A program made the translations under genes and the position numbers. A model generated the notes under the pieces. It saw only the letters and a program-made list of their open reading frames with translations, was not told the DNA's origin and did not search any database. Of a stretch of 24,525 nucleotides of DNA, positions 1 to 7,031 are shown piece after piece (within the stretch, counting starts at the first letter, position 1; each line of letters starts with the position of its first letter). The stretch spans positions 1 to 24,525 of the forward strand of contig JBOGDQ010000312.1 of the NCBI GenBank assembly GCA_050742975.1. Direction: 5' to 3'. The DNA is from JBDTGE01 sp050742975 (GTDB taxonomy: Bacteria; Actinomycetota; Actinomycetes; Mycobacteriales; Jatrophihabitantaceae).

Positions 1-1570
1 CGTTCAGCTTCATCGTGCACGAGCCGAGCGGGATCATCCCTCGGTCCAGTGCGTAGTCACGATCGGCCAGCGCCCGCAGGTAGCGCAGCATCGCGGTCTC
101 CGAGTGGTGCGCCGAGAACACCGGATGCTGCAGGTACGGCGTGCGGCGCTCCATGGTCTGGGGCAGCACGGGTGCATCGTCCAGCCGGTCAACGTCCGCG
201 GCCCCGAGCGTGAGCCCGAAGGCCGTCCAGACCGCGACGAGGTGCTCGCGCCGCGTCGCCTCGTCACACGCGATGCCGATCGTGTCGTCGTCGACGTGAC
301 GCAGGTTGATGCCGGCGGCGCGCGCAGCCGCAACGACCGGTCCGGCTCGGCCCGGCACGCGCACCGTCAGCGTGTCGAAGCGTGGGCCGTCGGACACGTC
401 GATGCCGGACTCGTGCAGCCCGGCGGCCAGGATCGCGGCCAGTCGCTGCACCCGTCGGGCGATCGCCCGCAGCCCGTCCGGACCGTGGTAGACCGCGTAC
501 ATCGACGCGATGACGGCCAGCAACACCTGTGCGGTGCAGATGTTCGATGTCGCCTTCTCCCGCCGGATGTGCTGCTCGCGGGTCTGCAGCGCGAGGCGGT
601 AGGCGGGCTCGCCGTCGGCGTCGACGGACACGCCGACGAGGCGTCCGGGCAGTTGCCGCTCCAGGCCGGTGCGCGTCGCGAGGTAACCGGCGTGTGGCCC
701 GCCGAAACCGAGGGGAACACCGAACCGCTGAGTCGTCCCGACTGCGATGTCGGCGCCGAACTCGCCGGGCGAGGTCAGCACGGTCAGGGCGAGCAGGTCG
801 GCCGCGACGACGACGAGCGCGCCACGGTCATGCGTCGCCGACACCAGCGGGGCGAGGTCGCGGACGGCTCCGGACGCGCCGGGGTACTGCGCGAGCACAC
901 CGAACACGTCACCGTCCGGTAGCGGCTGCGACAGGTCGTGGGTGAGCACCGTCAGGCCCAGCGGCCGCGCGCGGGTACGCACCACGTCCAGTGTCTGGGG
1001 CAGCACGTCGGCGTCGACCACGAACAGGTCTCCGGCCCGGGCCGCACGGTGCGCCAATGCCATCGCCTCGGCGGCGGCGGTGGCCTCGTCCAAGACCGAC
1101 GCCCCGGCCACGGCCAGGCCGGTCAGGTCCTCGACCATCGTCTGGAAGTTGAGCAGCGCCTCGAGCCGGCCCTGGCTGATCTCCGGTTGGTACGGCGTGT
1201 ACGCGGTGTACCAGGCCGGGTTCTCCAGCACGCAACGCCGGATGACCGCGGGCGTGATCGTGTCGTAGTACCCCAATCCGATCATCGAGGTGAGGACCTG
1301 GTTGCGAGCGCCAAGCTCGCGAAGTTCGGTAGCCGCCTCGGCCTCGCTGGCCGCGGGGGGCAGCGCGAGGGCCAGCTTCTCGCGAATGCCGGCCGGGATG
1401 GCGTCGGCAAGCAGGTCGTCCATCGCTGCGTATCCGACGACGTCCAGCATGCGTCGTCGCTCCTGCGGCACGACGACGCCGATGTGTCGGGCCGCGAACG
1501 GGCTGGAGCGCTCCAGCCCGGTCAGGCTCGGCTGGGTGGGGGCCTGCTCGGTCAGACTCTGCTCGCTCAT
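1..1570 (-). CDS. gcvP: Glycine dehydrogenase (decarboxylating), P protein, N-terminal part
   Basis: This is the PLP-dependent P protein of the glycine cleavage system. It decarboxylates glycine and passes the aminomethyl group to the lipoyl arm of GcvH. About 523 codons are visible from an ATG at 1570 to the left edge, roughly the first half of a protein usually near 950 residues. The N-terminus has the family region ERSSPFAARHIG. Later come SMIGLGYYDT, the VEDLTGLAVAGASVLDEATAAAEA stretch (split here as VEDLTGLAVAG and SVLDEATAAAEA), and PLGSCTMKLN at the truncation point. The PLP lysine lies beyond the window. A GGAG lies 11 nt before the ATG. The gene is preceded by a glycine riboswitch, which supports both identity and regulation. 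gcvH lies about 3 kb upstream; gcvT and lpd are not in the window. Confidence 0.97.
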   Translation of the reverse strand, partial: MSEQSLTEQAPTQPSLTGLERSSPFAARHIGVVVPQERRRMLDVVGYAAMDDLLADAIPAGIREKLALALPPAASEAEAATELRELGARNQVLTSMIGLGYYDTITPAVIRRCVLENPAWYTAYTPYQPEISQGRLEALLNFQTMVEDLTGLAVAGASVLDEATAAAEAMALAHRAARAGDLFVVDADVLPQTLDVVRTRARPLGLTVLTHDLSQPLPDGDVFGVLAQYPGASGAVRDLAPLVSATHDRGALVVVAADLLALTVLTSPGEFGADIAVGTTQRFGVPLGFGGPHAGYLATRTGLERQLPGRLVGVSVDADGEPAYRLALQTREQHIRREKATSNICTAQVLLAVIASMYAVYHGPDGLRAIARRVQRLAAILAAGLHESGIDVSDGPRFDTLTVRVPGRAGPVVAAARAAGINLRHVDDDTIGIACDEATRREHLVAVWTAFGLTLGAADVDRLDDAPVLPQTMERRTPYLQHPVFSAHHSETAMLRYLRALADRDYALDRGMIPLGSCTMKLN

Positions 1571-1643
1571 CTTGTGCGCTGCTCCAACGGACGACTGGAC
1601 GAGGACCGCGCCCCACGTCGGAACCCGGTCTCCCCGTCTGTCA

Positions 1644-1766
1644 GGACGCGCCCTTCAGAGTGGCCTCGCCCGCGCGGTCCTGGCTGCCTGAGAGGTTCCG
1701 GGGAGGTTGCCCCTTCGGCGCCGACACCCGTCGACTGGAAACGAGTATCGGGCTCTCCCGCGCGGG
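1644..1766 (-). ncRNA. Glycine riboswitch (single aptamer with 3' ghost-aptamer remnant) upstream of gcvP
   Basis: The leader matches the glycine aptamer core. The segment GGCGCCGAAGGGGCAA (minus strand, 1722 to 1707) is followed by CCUCUCAGGCA (1695 to 1685). The aptamer is closed by a perfect 9-bp P1 helix between 1758-1766 and 1669-1677, followed by the usual GAGAG. Downstream, the segment CGAGGCCACUCUGAAGGG (1668 to 1651) resembles the partial ghost second aptamer of type-1 singlet glycine riboswitches. About 73 nt separate it from the gcvP ATG. I did not find a clear intrinsic terminator there, so translational or mixed control is possible. A TACCGT at 1784-1789 could be the -10 box, but no good -35 box was seen. 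Family knowledge: such elements switch on gcv genes when glycine is high. Confidence 0.92.
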
Positions 1767-1815
1767 ATGAGCGGCCACCAGCGACGGTATCAGGCGTTCG
1801 TGCCAATCGCGCGGA

Positions 1816-2388
1816 TCAGGCCGATGCCGTGCGGCGCTGCCGGCGCAACGACAGCTCGTCGTTGGTGCCGGTGGTCGCGGCGGCGTCCGGGACGGCGCCA
1901 TCGGTCCGTTCGCTCGGCAGGTGCGCGAGCGAACCGACCAGCTCCCGCAGGGCGCCGCTGACCGCGATGCCGAAGACGCCCTGGCCCCCACGCAGCAGGT
2001 CGACGACCTCTTCCGACGAGGTGCACTCATAGACGCTCGTGCCATCGGACAGCAGGGTGATCCGGGCCAGGTCGTCCACGCCGCGGGTGCGCAACGCGTC
2101 CACCGCGATGCGGATGTTCTGCAAGGAGACACCGGTGTCCAGGAGCCGCTTGACGACCTTGAGGACCAGGATGTCCTTGAACGAGTAGAGCCGCTGGCTG
2201 CCCGAGCCGGTCGCCGAACGAACGGTCGGAACGACTAGCTCGGTGCGGGCCCAGTAGTCCAGCTGCCGGTACGTGATGCCGGCTGCCGAGCATGCGGTCG
2301 GCCCCCGGTAGCCGACGAACTCGTCGGTGGCCGACGTGCTCGGGTCGGCGAACAGGGTCCCCTGCTCGGGGTGCTGGACCTCGTCCAT
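1816..2388 (-). CDS. MerR-family transcriptional regulator (Rv1830/McdR type)
   Basis: This 190-residue protein has a MerR-type winged helix-turn-helix at about residues 28-100 (YRGPTACSAAGITYRQLDYW, then QRLYSFKDILVLKVVKRLLD, then GVSLQNIRIAV). A C-terminal region with a TSVYECTSSEEVVDLLRGGQGVFGIAV section follows, and then a low-complexity tail. The ATG at 2388 is fixed by a strong AGGAGG seven bases upstream. Its place beside a bifunctional-nuclease gene, an FtsR-type gene, an FHA gene and gcvH matches Rv1830 of M. tuberculosis. From memory, that regulator is linked to cell-division control and antibiotic resilience. Assignment to that orthologue rests on order and similarity. Its targets here are unknown. 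A perfect inverted repeat upstream (2545-2567) may be its own operator. Confidence 0.9.
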   Translation of the reverse strand: MDEVQHPEQGTLFADPSTSATDEFVGYRGPTACSAAGITYRQLDYWARTELVVPTVRSATGSGSQRLYSFKDILVLKVVKRLLDTGVSLQNIRIAVDALRTRGVDDLARITLLSDGTSVYECTSSEEVVDLLRGGQGVFGIAVSGALRELVGSLAHLPSERTDGAVPDAAATTGTNDELSLRRQRRTASA

Positions 2389-2493
2389 CTGCCCACCTCC
2401 TGCTCTCGGTCGCTGCGCTCGACCGTCACGCGGAACTGCTGGAGCCCTGCTGCGTCACGCCAGAATGCCACGTGCGTGATTCGTTGTGTCTCG

Positions 2494-2522
2494 AAGGTAG
2501 AGCCGGGTCCTGTGCAGGTCAA
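2494..2522 (-). promoter_or_regulatory. Putative housekeeping sigma promoter for the merR gene
   Basis: On the minus strand TTGACC (2522 to 2517) is separated by exactly 17 nt from TACCTT (2499 to 2494). This fits the actinobacterial -35/-10 pattern, and it lies about 106 nt upstream of the merR ATG. No transcript data support it. Confidence 0.5.
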
Positions 2523-2544
2523 CGCGACGCGCCGTCGTTCAGTA

Positions 2545-2567
2545 ACCCTCATGTAGAGCTTGAGGGT
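2545..2567. promoter_or_regulatory. Perfect inverted repeat, possible MerR-type operator
   Basis: ACCCTCA (2545-2551 on the plus strand) and TGAGGGT (2561-2567) form a perfect 7-bp dyad with a 9-nt spacer. This is the size and style of MerR-family operators. It lies between the bifunctional-nuclease stop and the putative merR promoter, about 22 bp upstream of the -35 box. Classical MerR activators bind between -35 and -10, so this position would suit a different mode of control. Which of the two MerR proteins in the window binds it is not known. Confidence 0.5.
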
Positions 2568-2588
2568 CGGGATCGCCTCCTGCGCGGC

Positions 2589-3059
2589 TCAACTGCCCGC
2601 CGCGAAGTCCTCCGGCGAGATGTTGTCGAGGAACTCGCGGAACTTCTCGACCTCGTCCTCCTGCTCGTCCGGGATCTCGATTCCGGCCGCCTCCAGGACG
2701 GTGTCCGAGCCGAGGATCTCGACCTCGCAGCGCAGGGCCAGCGCGATCGCGTCCGACGGCCGCGCGCTGACGCTCACGCCGCCGCTGAAGCGCAGTTCGG
2801 CGTAGTAGATGTCCTCGCGCATGTCAGTGATGTGCACGGCCTCCAGCCGCACCCCGAGCGCGGAGATGACGTCACGGAGCAGGTCGTGCGTGAGCGGCCG
2901 GACGGTCTGCACACCCTGCTGCTGGAAGGCGATTGCCGATGCCTCGACGGCGCCGATCCAGATGGGCAGGTAGCGGACGCCGTCCTCTTCGCGCAGCAGC
3001 ACGACCGGCTGGTTTGCGGGCAGCTCGACCCGGACACCGACGACCCGCAGCGGATGCAC
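2589..3059 (-). CDS. Bifunctional nuclease (BFN/DUF151) family protein
   Basis: This 156-residue protein spans the whole BFN domain: VVGVRVELPANQPVVLLRE, then LPIWIGAVEASAIAFQQQG, then the RPLTHDLLRDVISALG helix, then ARPSDAIALALR. Members of the family are small cytoplasmic proteins reported to have nuclease activity in plants and a nuclease-like fold in Thermotoga. Their role in actinobacteria is unsettled. The GTG start at 3059 has GGAGG six bases upstream. The acidic tail (DEQEDEVEKFREFLDNISPEDF) is typical of actinobacterial members. It sits between two MerR genes, as Rv1829 does, so it probably belongs to the same conserved regulatory cluster. Confidence 0.92.
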   Translation of the reverse strand: MHPLRVVGVRVELPANQPVVLLREEDGVRYLPIWIGAVEASAIAFQQQGVQTVRPLTHDLLRDVISALGVRLEAVHITDMREDIYYAELRFSGGVSVSARPSDAIALALRCEVEILGSDTVLEAAGIEIPDEQEDEVEKFREFLDNISPEDFAAGS

Positions 3060-3139
3060 GAGAGACCTCCGTGATCGAGGAACTAGCGCTGTCGACGCTA
3101 CACGCTGGCAGGCAGCCCATGGTCACAGATCGTGACCGG

Positions 3140-3901
3140 TCAGCCCCCGCCGACGACCTCGCGCAGGCCGATCTGGACCAGCGCCGCATGCAGCCGGACC
3201 GAGAGCGCCGCAAGCTCCCGGACGGTCTCCTCGGCGCGCACCTTCGCCTCGCTGTTCTTCTGCCGCGACATCGGCCCGACGACCTGCGAGAACAGCCCGA
3301 CCTCACGCTCGGCCGCGGTGCGGAACGCGCGCAGATGACGACCTTCCAGGCCGAACCTGGCGAGGTCGGCGACAATCTTGCCGACCGCCAGCGCGTCGTC
3401 GTCGTAGTGGCCGCCGGGTCGCGCTGCGATCAGACCGAACTGCTCGAGCTGCGCGAGCTGGTCGACCCGGAGACCCGCGGCGTTCAGCAGCTCTTCGCGG
3501 GTGAGCCGCATGGCCGCCTGGGCCGGACGGAAGTGCTCGGCGGTCGGGGCGTTGTCCTCGATCGACGCGACGGCTACGTGCGCCGCGCGCGGGCTCGCGG
3601 TACCGGTACCCGGCGGGACCAGGCCGCGATCGATGGCGTCGAGCTGGTCCTTGATCACCTTGAGCGGCAGGTAGTGGTAGCGCTGCTGGGACAGCACGTA
3701 CTTCAGTCGGGCGACGTCGGTGGGCGCGAACTTGCGGTATCCCGACGGGGTGCGGTCCGGCTGCACCAAGCCTTCCTGCTCGAGGAAGCGGATCTTGCTG
3801 ATCGTCAGATCGGGGAACTCACCCTTGAGCTGCGCGAGCACGTCACCGATGGTGAGCGTCGCACCGGTACGACCGCGCGACGCGGCGCCGACCGCGGTCA
3901 T
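3140..3901 (-). CDS. ftsR: MerR-family regulator of cell division, FtsR type
   Basis: This 253-residue protein carries two winged-helix segments. The first, about residues 15-90 (LTIGDVLAQLKGEF, KIRFLEQEGLV, SGYRKFAPTDVARLKYVLSQ), is a MerR DNA-binding domain. The second, about residues 131-190 (RLTREELLNAAGL, LAQLEQFGLI, HYDDDALAVGKIV), is a MerR-like effector or dimer module. A helical tail follows. The ATG at 3901 overlaps the stop of the FHA gene by 4 bp (ATGA), so the two are probably translationally coupled. Being directly next to a garA/odhI-type gene is the hallmark of FtsR of Corynebacterium glutamicum and Rv1828. FtsR activates ftsZ in C. glutamicum; the same role here is an inference. 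Confidence 0.88.
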   Translation of the reverse strand: MTAVGAASRGRTGATLTIGDVLAQLKGEFPDLTISKIRFLEQEGLVQPDRTPSGYRKFAPTDVARLKYVLSQQRYHYLPLKVIKDQLDAIDRGLVPPGTGTASPRAAHVAVASIEDNAPTAEHFRPAQAAMRLTREELLNAAGLRVDQLAQLEQFGLIAARPGGHYDDDALAVGKIVADLARFGLEGRHLRAFRTAAEREVGLFSQVVGPMSRQKNSEAKVRAEETVRELAALSVRLHAALVQIGLREVVGGG

Positions 3902-4410
3902 GCGTCCGTCCCGACGCCGGCGCGTACGGCAGCGGTCAGATACACAAGACGGAACTTGCCGATCTGCACCTCGTCACCTCCGGACAGTGGCGTCGCGTCG
4001 ATCCGCTCACGGTTCACGTACGTCCCGTTGAGAGAGCCGACGTCGTGTACGGCGTACCCGGAGCCCTCCCGACGGAACTCGGCATGACGGCGGGACACCG
4101 TCACATCGTCGAGGAAGATGTCGCTGTCCGGATGGCGCCCCGCCGCAGTGACGTCCTGGTCGAGCAGAAATCGGCTTCCCGCGTTCGGCCCGCGCTTGAC
4201 GACCAGCAGAGCCGAGCCCGGTGTCAGCGCGTCCACCGCGCCCTGGTGCGCCTCGGTCGAGAACTCGGAGTCGACGTCGGGCAGCACGCCCGAGCTGCTG
4301 ATGGTGCTCGTCACGTCTGCGCCAGAAGCCGCGGCCGGCAACGCCGCACCACAGTTCGCGCAGAAGCGACTTCCGGCCGAGTTCTCAGTGCCACAAGCGG
4401 TGCAGAACAC
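3898..4410 (-). CDS. Zinc-ribbon plus FHA-domain protein, GarA/OdhI-like
   Basis: The C-terminal two thirds (about residues 60-160) closely match GarA/OdhI: GSALLVVKRGPNAGSRFLLD, AGRHPDSDIFLDDVTVSRRH, VGSLNGTYVNRE and DEVQIGKFRLV. The phosphothreonine-binding residues (Arg92, Ser106, His109, Asn128) are present. GarA binds and inhibits 2-oxoglutarate-using enzymes until phosphorylated. Unlike M. tuberculosis GarA, the N-terminus is a CxxC...CxxC zinc ribbon (Cys3, 6, 17, 20). The ETTSVF phosphorylation motif is replaced by a Ser/Thr-rich VTSTISSS segment. I chose the GTG at 4410 because AAGGG lies 7 nt upstream and it gives the usual short lead into the ribbon. A TTG at 4440 would add 10 residues but has no ribosome binding site. 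Confidence 0.85.
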   Translation of the reverse strand: MFCTACGTENSAGSRFCANCGAALPAAASGADVTSTISSSGVLPDVDSEFSTEAHQGAVDALTPGSALLVVKRGPNAGSRFLLDQDVTAAGRHPDSDIFLDDVTVSRRHAEFRREGSGYAVHDVGSLNGTYVNRERIDATPLSGGDEVQIGKFRLVYLTAAVRAGVGTDA

Positions 4411-4486
4411 TGCGTCGCCCTTCGATCGAGGAACAGACAAATCAGGAAATTACGAACTCGGCCTTGCTGACCCGGCCGGTTCGCCG

Positions 4487-4516
4487 AGCCTAGGCCCGGC
4501 GACTCGCGAGGGTCAA
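4487..4516 (-). promoter_or_regulatory. Putative promoter of the FHA-ftsR operon
   Basis: On the minus strand TTGACC (4516 to 4511) and TAGGCT (4492 to 4487) are separated by 18 nt. This is a good housekeeping-sigma match in the gap between gcvH and the FHA gene. It would give a leader of about 70 nt before the GTG at 4410. Confidence 0.5.
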
Positions 4517-4546
4517 TCGAAGGTCGACGTCGAGGAGTCGGCCGGC

Positions 4547-4933
4547 TCAGCCGGACAGCGCACCGTACGCGGCAGCGTCCAGCAGCCCGTCGAGGTCGGA
4601 CCGGTCGCCCGGCTCGATCTCGAGGATCCAACCGTCGCCGTACGGGTCCGAGTTCACCAGCTCCGGCGTCGCGTCCAGCGCCTCGTTGCGGGCGGTCACC
4701 GATCCTGCGACCGGTGCGTACAGGTCCGAGACGCTCTTGGTCGACTCGACCTCGCCGAACGCCGCACCCGCGGCCAGTTGCGCGCCGACCTCCGGCAGCG
4801 AGACATACACGACGTCGCCGAGCGCTTCCTGCGCGAAGTCGGTGATGCCGATGCGGACCGCTGTCGATCCGTCGACGGCACGGACCCACTCGTGTTCTGC
4901 GGTGTACTTCAAGTCGTCGGGGACATCGGCCAT
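4547..4933 (-). CDS. gcvH: Glycine cleavage system H protein
   Basis: This 128-residue lipoyl carrier protein shuttles the aminomethyl group between the P and T proteins. It shows the family's LKYTAEHEWVR start, GITDFAQEALGDVVYVSLPEVG, the lipoylation site FGEVESTKSVSDLYAP with the acceptor Lys66, and the SDPYGDGWILEIEP end. The ATG at 4933 has GGAAGG seven bases upstream. It is separated from gcvP by the regulator cluster, as in M. tuberculosis (Rv1826 versus Rv1832), and has no riboswitch in its own 114-bp leader that I can see. It is therefore probably controlled separately from gcvP. Confidence 0.97.
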   Translation of the reverse strand: MADVPDDLKYTAEHEWVRAVDGSTAVRIGITDFAQEALGDVVYVSLPEVGAQLAAGAAFGEVESTKSVSDLYAPVAGSVTARNEALDATPELVNSDPYGDGWILEIEPGDRSDLDGLLDAAAYGALSG

Positions 4934-5047
4934 TGACGTGCCTTCCTGCTCGTGAGTCCGGTCGTGGAGTCGATCCTGGGGCTGCGTCGTGTGCGGGGTC
5001 GTCTGGGTCTCGGAACGCTCGCTGCGACCCTACCCAGCGCCCGGGCG

Positions 5048-5821
5048 CTAGTTGCCGTCCGGCGACGCGTACCTGGGTGTGGGGATGCTGCGAGTGACGC
5101 TGATCGTCAGCTTGCTGCGCTCGTTCACCGTCAGCCCGCCGCCGGCCGCGCGAACTGTCGCGGCCACCCCGCCCGGGATGTTCAGCGCGGTGTCCAGGGT
5201 CTTCGGATCACCGATCGCGAGAACCGTGTACGGCGCGGACAGCGGCGTCCCGTCAACGGCGATCCCGCCGTCGACTTCGGTGAACGCGGTGTTGGTGCTG
5301 ACGCGTACAGTGCCGAACTCGATCGCTTCGGCGCCGGCACCGCGCAGCTCCTCCACGACATCGAGCACGTCCTCAGCTGCGAGTTTGTGCTCCGGATCGG
5401 TGACCTGGACCAGCACGCCCGGACCCGTGGCGGGGAGGGTGCCGAGAAGTACGCCGAGCGCGTCGGCCTCCTGCTCGGCCTGCTGCCGCGCGGCTGCCGA
5501 TCGGTCGCCGCTGTCCTGGAGCCGGTTGAGTGTCTGCTGCAGGTCGGCGATCTGCTGACGCAACCGGTCGGCACGCGCGTTCTGGTTGTCCAGAATCCCG
5601 ATCAGGTCGTCCTCGCGCAGGCCGGACAGGCTGTCCGACTGCGAGTTCGCATGGACCTGGACCGCAATCGCGAAGCCGAGCAGCGCGGTCAGAACGCCTA
5701 TCAGCGCCCCTGCCCGCAGCCGAGCGCGCCGCCGCGACTTGACAGGCTTGCCCTCGAGGTCAGCTGGAGCCGGATTGGATCCCAGTTCGCCGTCGCCGGG
5801 CGTGCGTTCGCGATCTTCCAC
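5048..5821 (-). CDS. DUF881 membrane-anchored protein (Rv1825 type)
   Basis: This 257-residue protein has a short basic cytoplasmic segment, one transmembrane helix at about residues 36-56 and a coiled-coil stretch at about 79-122 (NQNARADRLRQQIADLQQTL and onward). The DUF881 extracytoplasmic domain follows (GPGVLVQVTDPEH, DVVEELRGAGAEAIEFGTVR, APYTVLAIGDPKTLDTAL). The GTG at 5821 lies only 2 nt after the stop of the small basic protein gene, so the genes are surely co-transcribed. Function is not established. The family is conserved in Gram-positive bacteria, often near division or envelope genes. A perfect 14-bp palindrome (5036-5049) overlaps its stop codon. Confidence 0.9.
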   Translation of the reverse strand: MEDRERTPGDGELGSNPAPADLEGKPVKSRRRARLRAGALIGVLTALLGFAIAVQVHANSQSDSLSGLREDDLIGILDNQNARADRLRQQIADLQQTLNRLQDSGDRSAAARQQAEQEADALGVLLGTLPATGPGVLVQVTDPEHKLAAEDVLDVVEELRGAGAEAIEFGTVRVSTNTAFTEVDGGIAVDGTPLSAPYTVLAIGDPKTLDTALNIPGGVAATVRAAGGGLTVNERSKLTISVTRSIPTPRYASPDGN

Positions 5822-5823
5822 GG

Positions 5824-6156
5824 TCAGGCCCGGAACAGGTGTCGCCGGATGGCCGCAGCGTTGCTGAAGATCCGGATGCCGAGCACGACGACGACGGCGG
5901 TGGACAGTTGCCCGCCTACGCCGAGCTTGTCGCCGAGGAACACGATCAGCGCGGCCACCACGACGTTCGAGACGAACGAGACCACGAACACCTTCGAGTC
6001 AAAGATCCCGTCCAGCCGGGCCCGCACACCGCCGAACACCGCATCGAGCGCGGCCACCACGGCGATCGGCAGGTAGGGCTCCAGCCAGGTAGGGACCGTC
6101 GGTCGCAGGATCAGCCCGGCCACCACGCCGGCGACCAGGGCGAGCGCGGCGATCAT
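5824..6156 (-). CDS. sbp: Small basic protein (Sbp) family integral membrane protein
   Basis: This 110-residue, highly hydrophobic protein has three or four predicted membrane helices (about 2-18, 28-45, 57-75 and 82-101). It contains the family regions GLILRPTVPTWLEPYLPIAV, ALDAVFGGVRARLDGIFDSK, VSFVSNVVVAALIVFLGDKL and RIFSNAAAIRRH. The ATG at 6156 overlaps the stop of the preceding DUF881 gene in ATGA. The arrangement DUF881-sbp-DUF881 is the same as Rv1823-Rv1824-Rv1825. The name comes from the homologue near Bacillus ftsA; the biochemical role is unknown. The three proteins plausibly form one membrane complex, which is an inference from strict gene linkage. Confidence 0.93.
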   Translation of the reverse strand: MIAALALVAGVVAGLILRPTVPTWLEPYLPIAVVAALDAVFGGVRARLDGIFDSKVFVVSFVSNVVVAALIVFLGDKLGVGGQLSTAVVVVLGIRIFSNAAAIRRHLFRA

Positions 6157-7031
6157 CGGGTGCCTTTCGTCGGGGTTGCCGTCGGGACGGTGGCGTACTT
6201 GGGTAGCTCGGAGGTGTTGGCCGGCAGCGTCAGCTTCGTCGCCTCGCTGAACGTGAAACCGATGCCGTCGGCGCTGGACAGGGTCTGATACCTGCTGGCT
6301 ACGTCGCTGGAGGCGAAGCTCGTGTCCAGATCGTCCGCGTTGCCGATGGCCCGGATCGTGTAGGGCGCGGTGATCGGCTCTCGGTCGACCAGGACGGCCT
6401 CCCCGGCGAAGCGGATCGCAGCCGTCGGCGTGAGGCGGACATTGTTCACCGAGATCGCCTCGGCGCCGTCGGCCCACAGCTCGTTGACCACGCTGCGTAC
6501 GTCACGGTCGGTGAGGATATTCGTCGCCCCGATCGGGACCGTCCCGACCCGCCCGGCGTTGTTGCTCGTCGGGGACGGCGCCGGCGGCTCGGACAGGACG
6601 ACCTGCAACCCGGGGCCCTTGACCGCGACCTGCCCGGCCTGGAGTTGGCTGCGGTTGAGCTGTGCACCCAACCCGGTGTTCCCCGCCAGCGCGTTGTTGC
6701 GGACGGCGTTGAGCTCGGCGTTCAGTTTCTGAGCGGTCGAGGCCAGCGTGCCGTCCTGGTGCTCGGCCGTGCGGACCCGCTGGACCAGGCTGTTGTGCAC
6801 CTTCGCCGCTTCCGGGGCTCCGCGATGGGTGTGCACGTACCCGACCACGAGGACGAACCCGATCACGAGCGCGCCGATTGCCACCGCGGGACGGTCGTAC
6901 CAGTGGCTCTCCGGCTCGCCCCCGCGGCGTGCGGCGGCAGCCTCGTACCCCGGATCGCGTGGATTCATCACTAAGTCGACAAGTGCCTGAGTCGTCAACG
7001 GCACTCGTCCCGGCGGCTTCGGCGCGGACAT
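6153..7031 (-). CDS. DUF881 membrane-anchored protein (Rv1823 type)
   Basis: This 292-residue protein has a cytoplasmic lead, one transmembrane helix at about residues 48-67 (AVAIGALVIGFVLVVGYVHT), a helical stretch and a DUF881 domain (QVAVKGPGLQVVLSEP, TDRDVRSVVNELWADGAEAI, VNNVRLTPTAAIRF, APYTIRAIGNADDLDTSF). I placed the start at the ATG at 7031, which shares one base with the stop of the phosphatidyltransferase gene (TGATG). The open frame continues upstream, but that would run inside the neighbouring gene. A proline- and serine-rich insert (EPPAPSPTSNNAG) sits after the first strand of the domain. It is the second of two DUF881 paralogues around sbp; function is unknown. Confidence 0.9.
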   Translation of the reverse strand: MSAPKPPGRVPLTTQALVDLVMNPRDPGYEAAAARRGGEPESHWYDRPAVAIGALVIGFVLVVGYVHTHRGAPEAAKVHNSLVQRVRTAEHQDGTLASTAQKLNAELNAVRNNALAGNTGLGAQLNRSQLQAGQVAVKGPGLQVVLSEPPAPSPTSNNAGRVGTVPIGATNILTDRDVRSVVNELWADGAEAISVNNVRLTPTAAIRFAGEAVLVDREPITAPYTIRAIGNADDLDTSFASSDVASRYQTLSSADGIGFTFSEATKLTLPANTSELPKYATVPTATPTKGTR

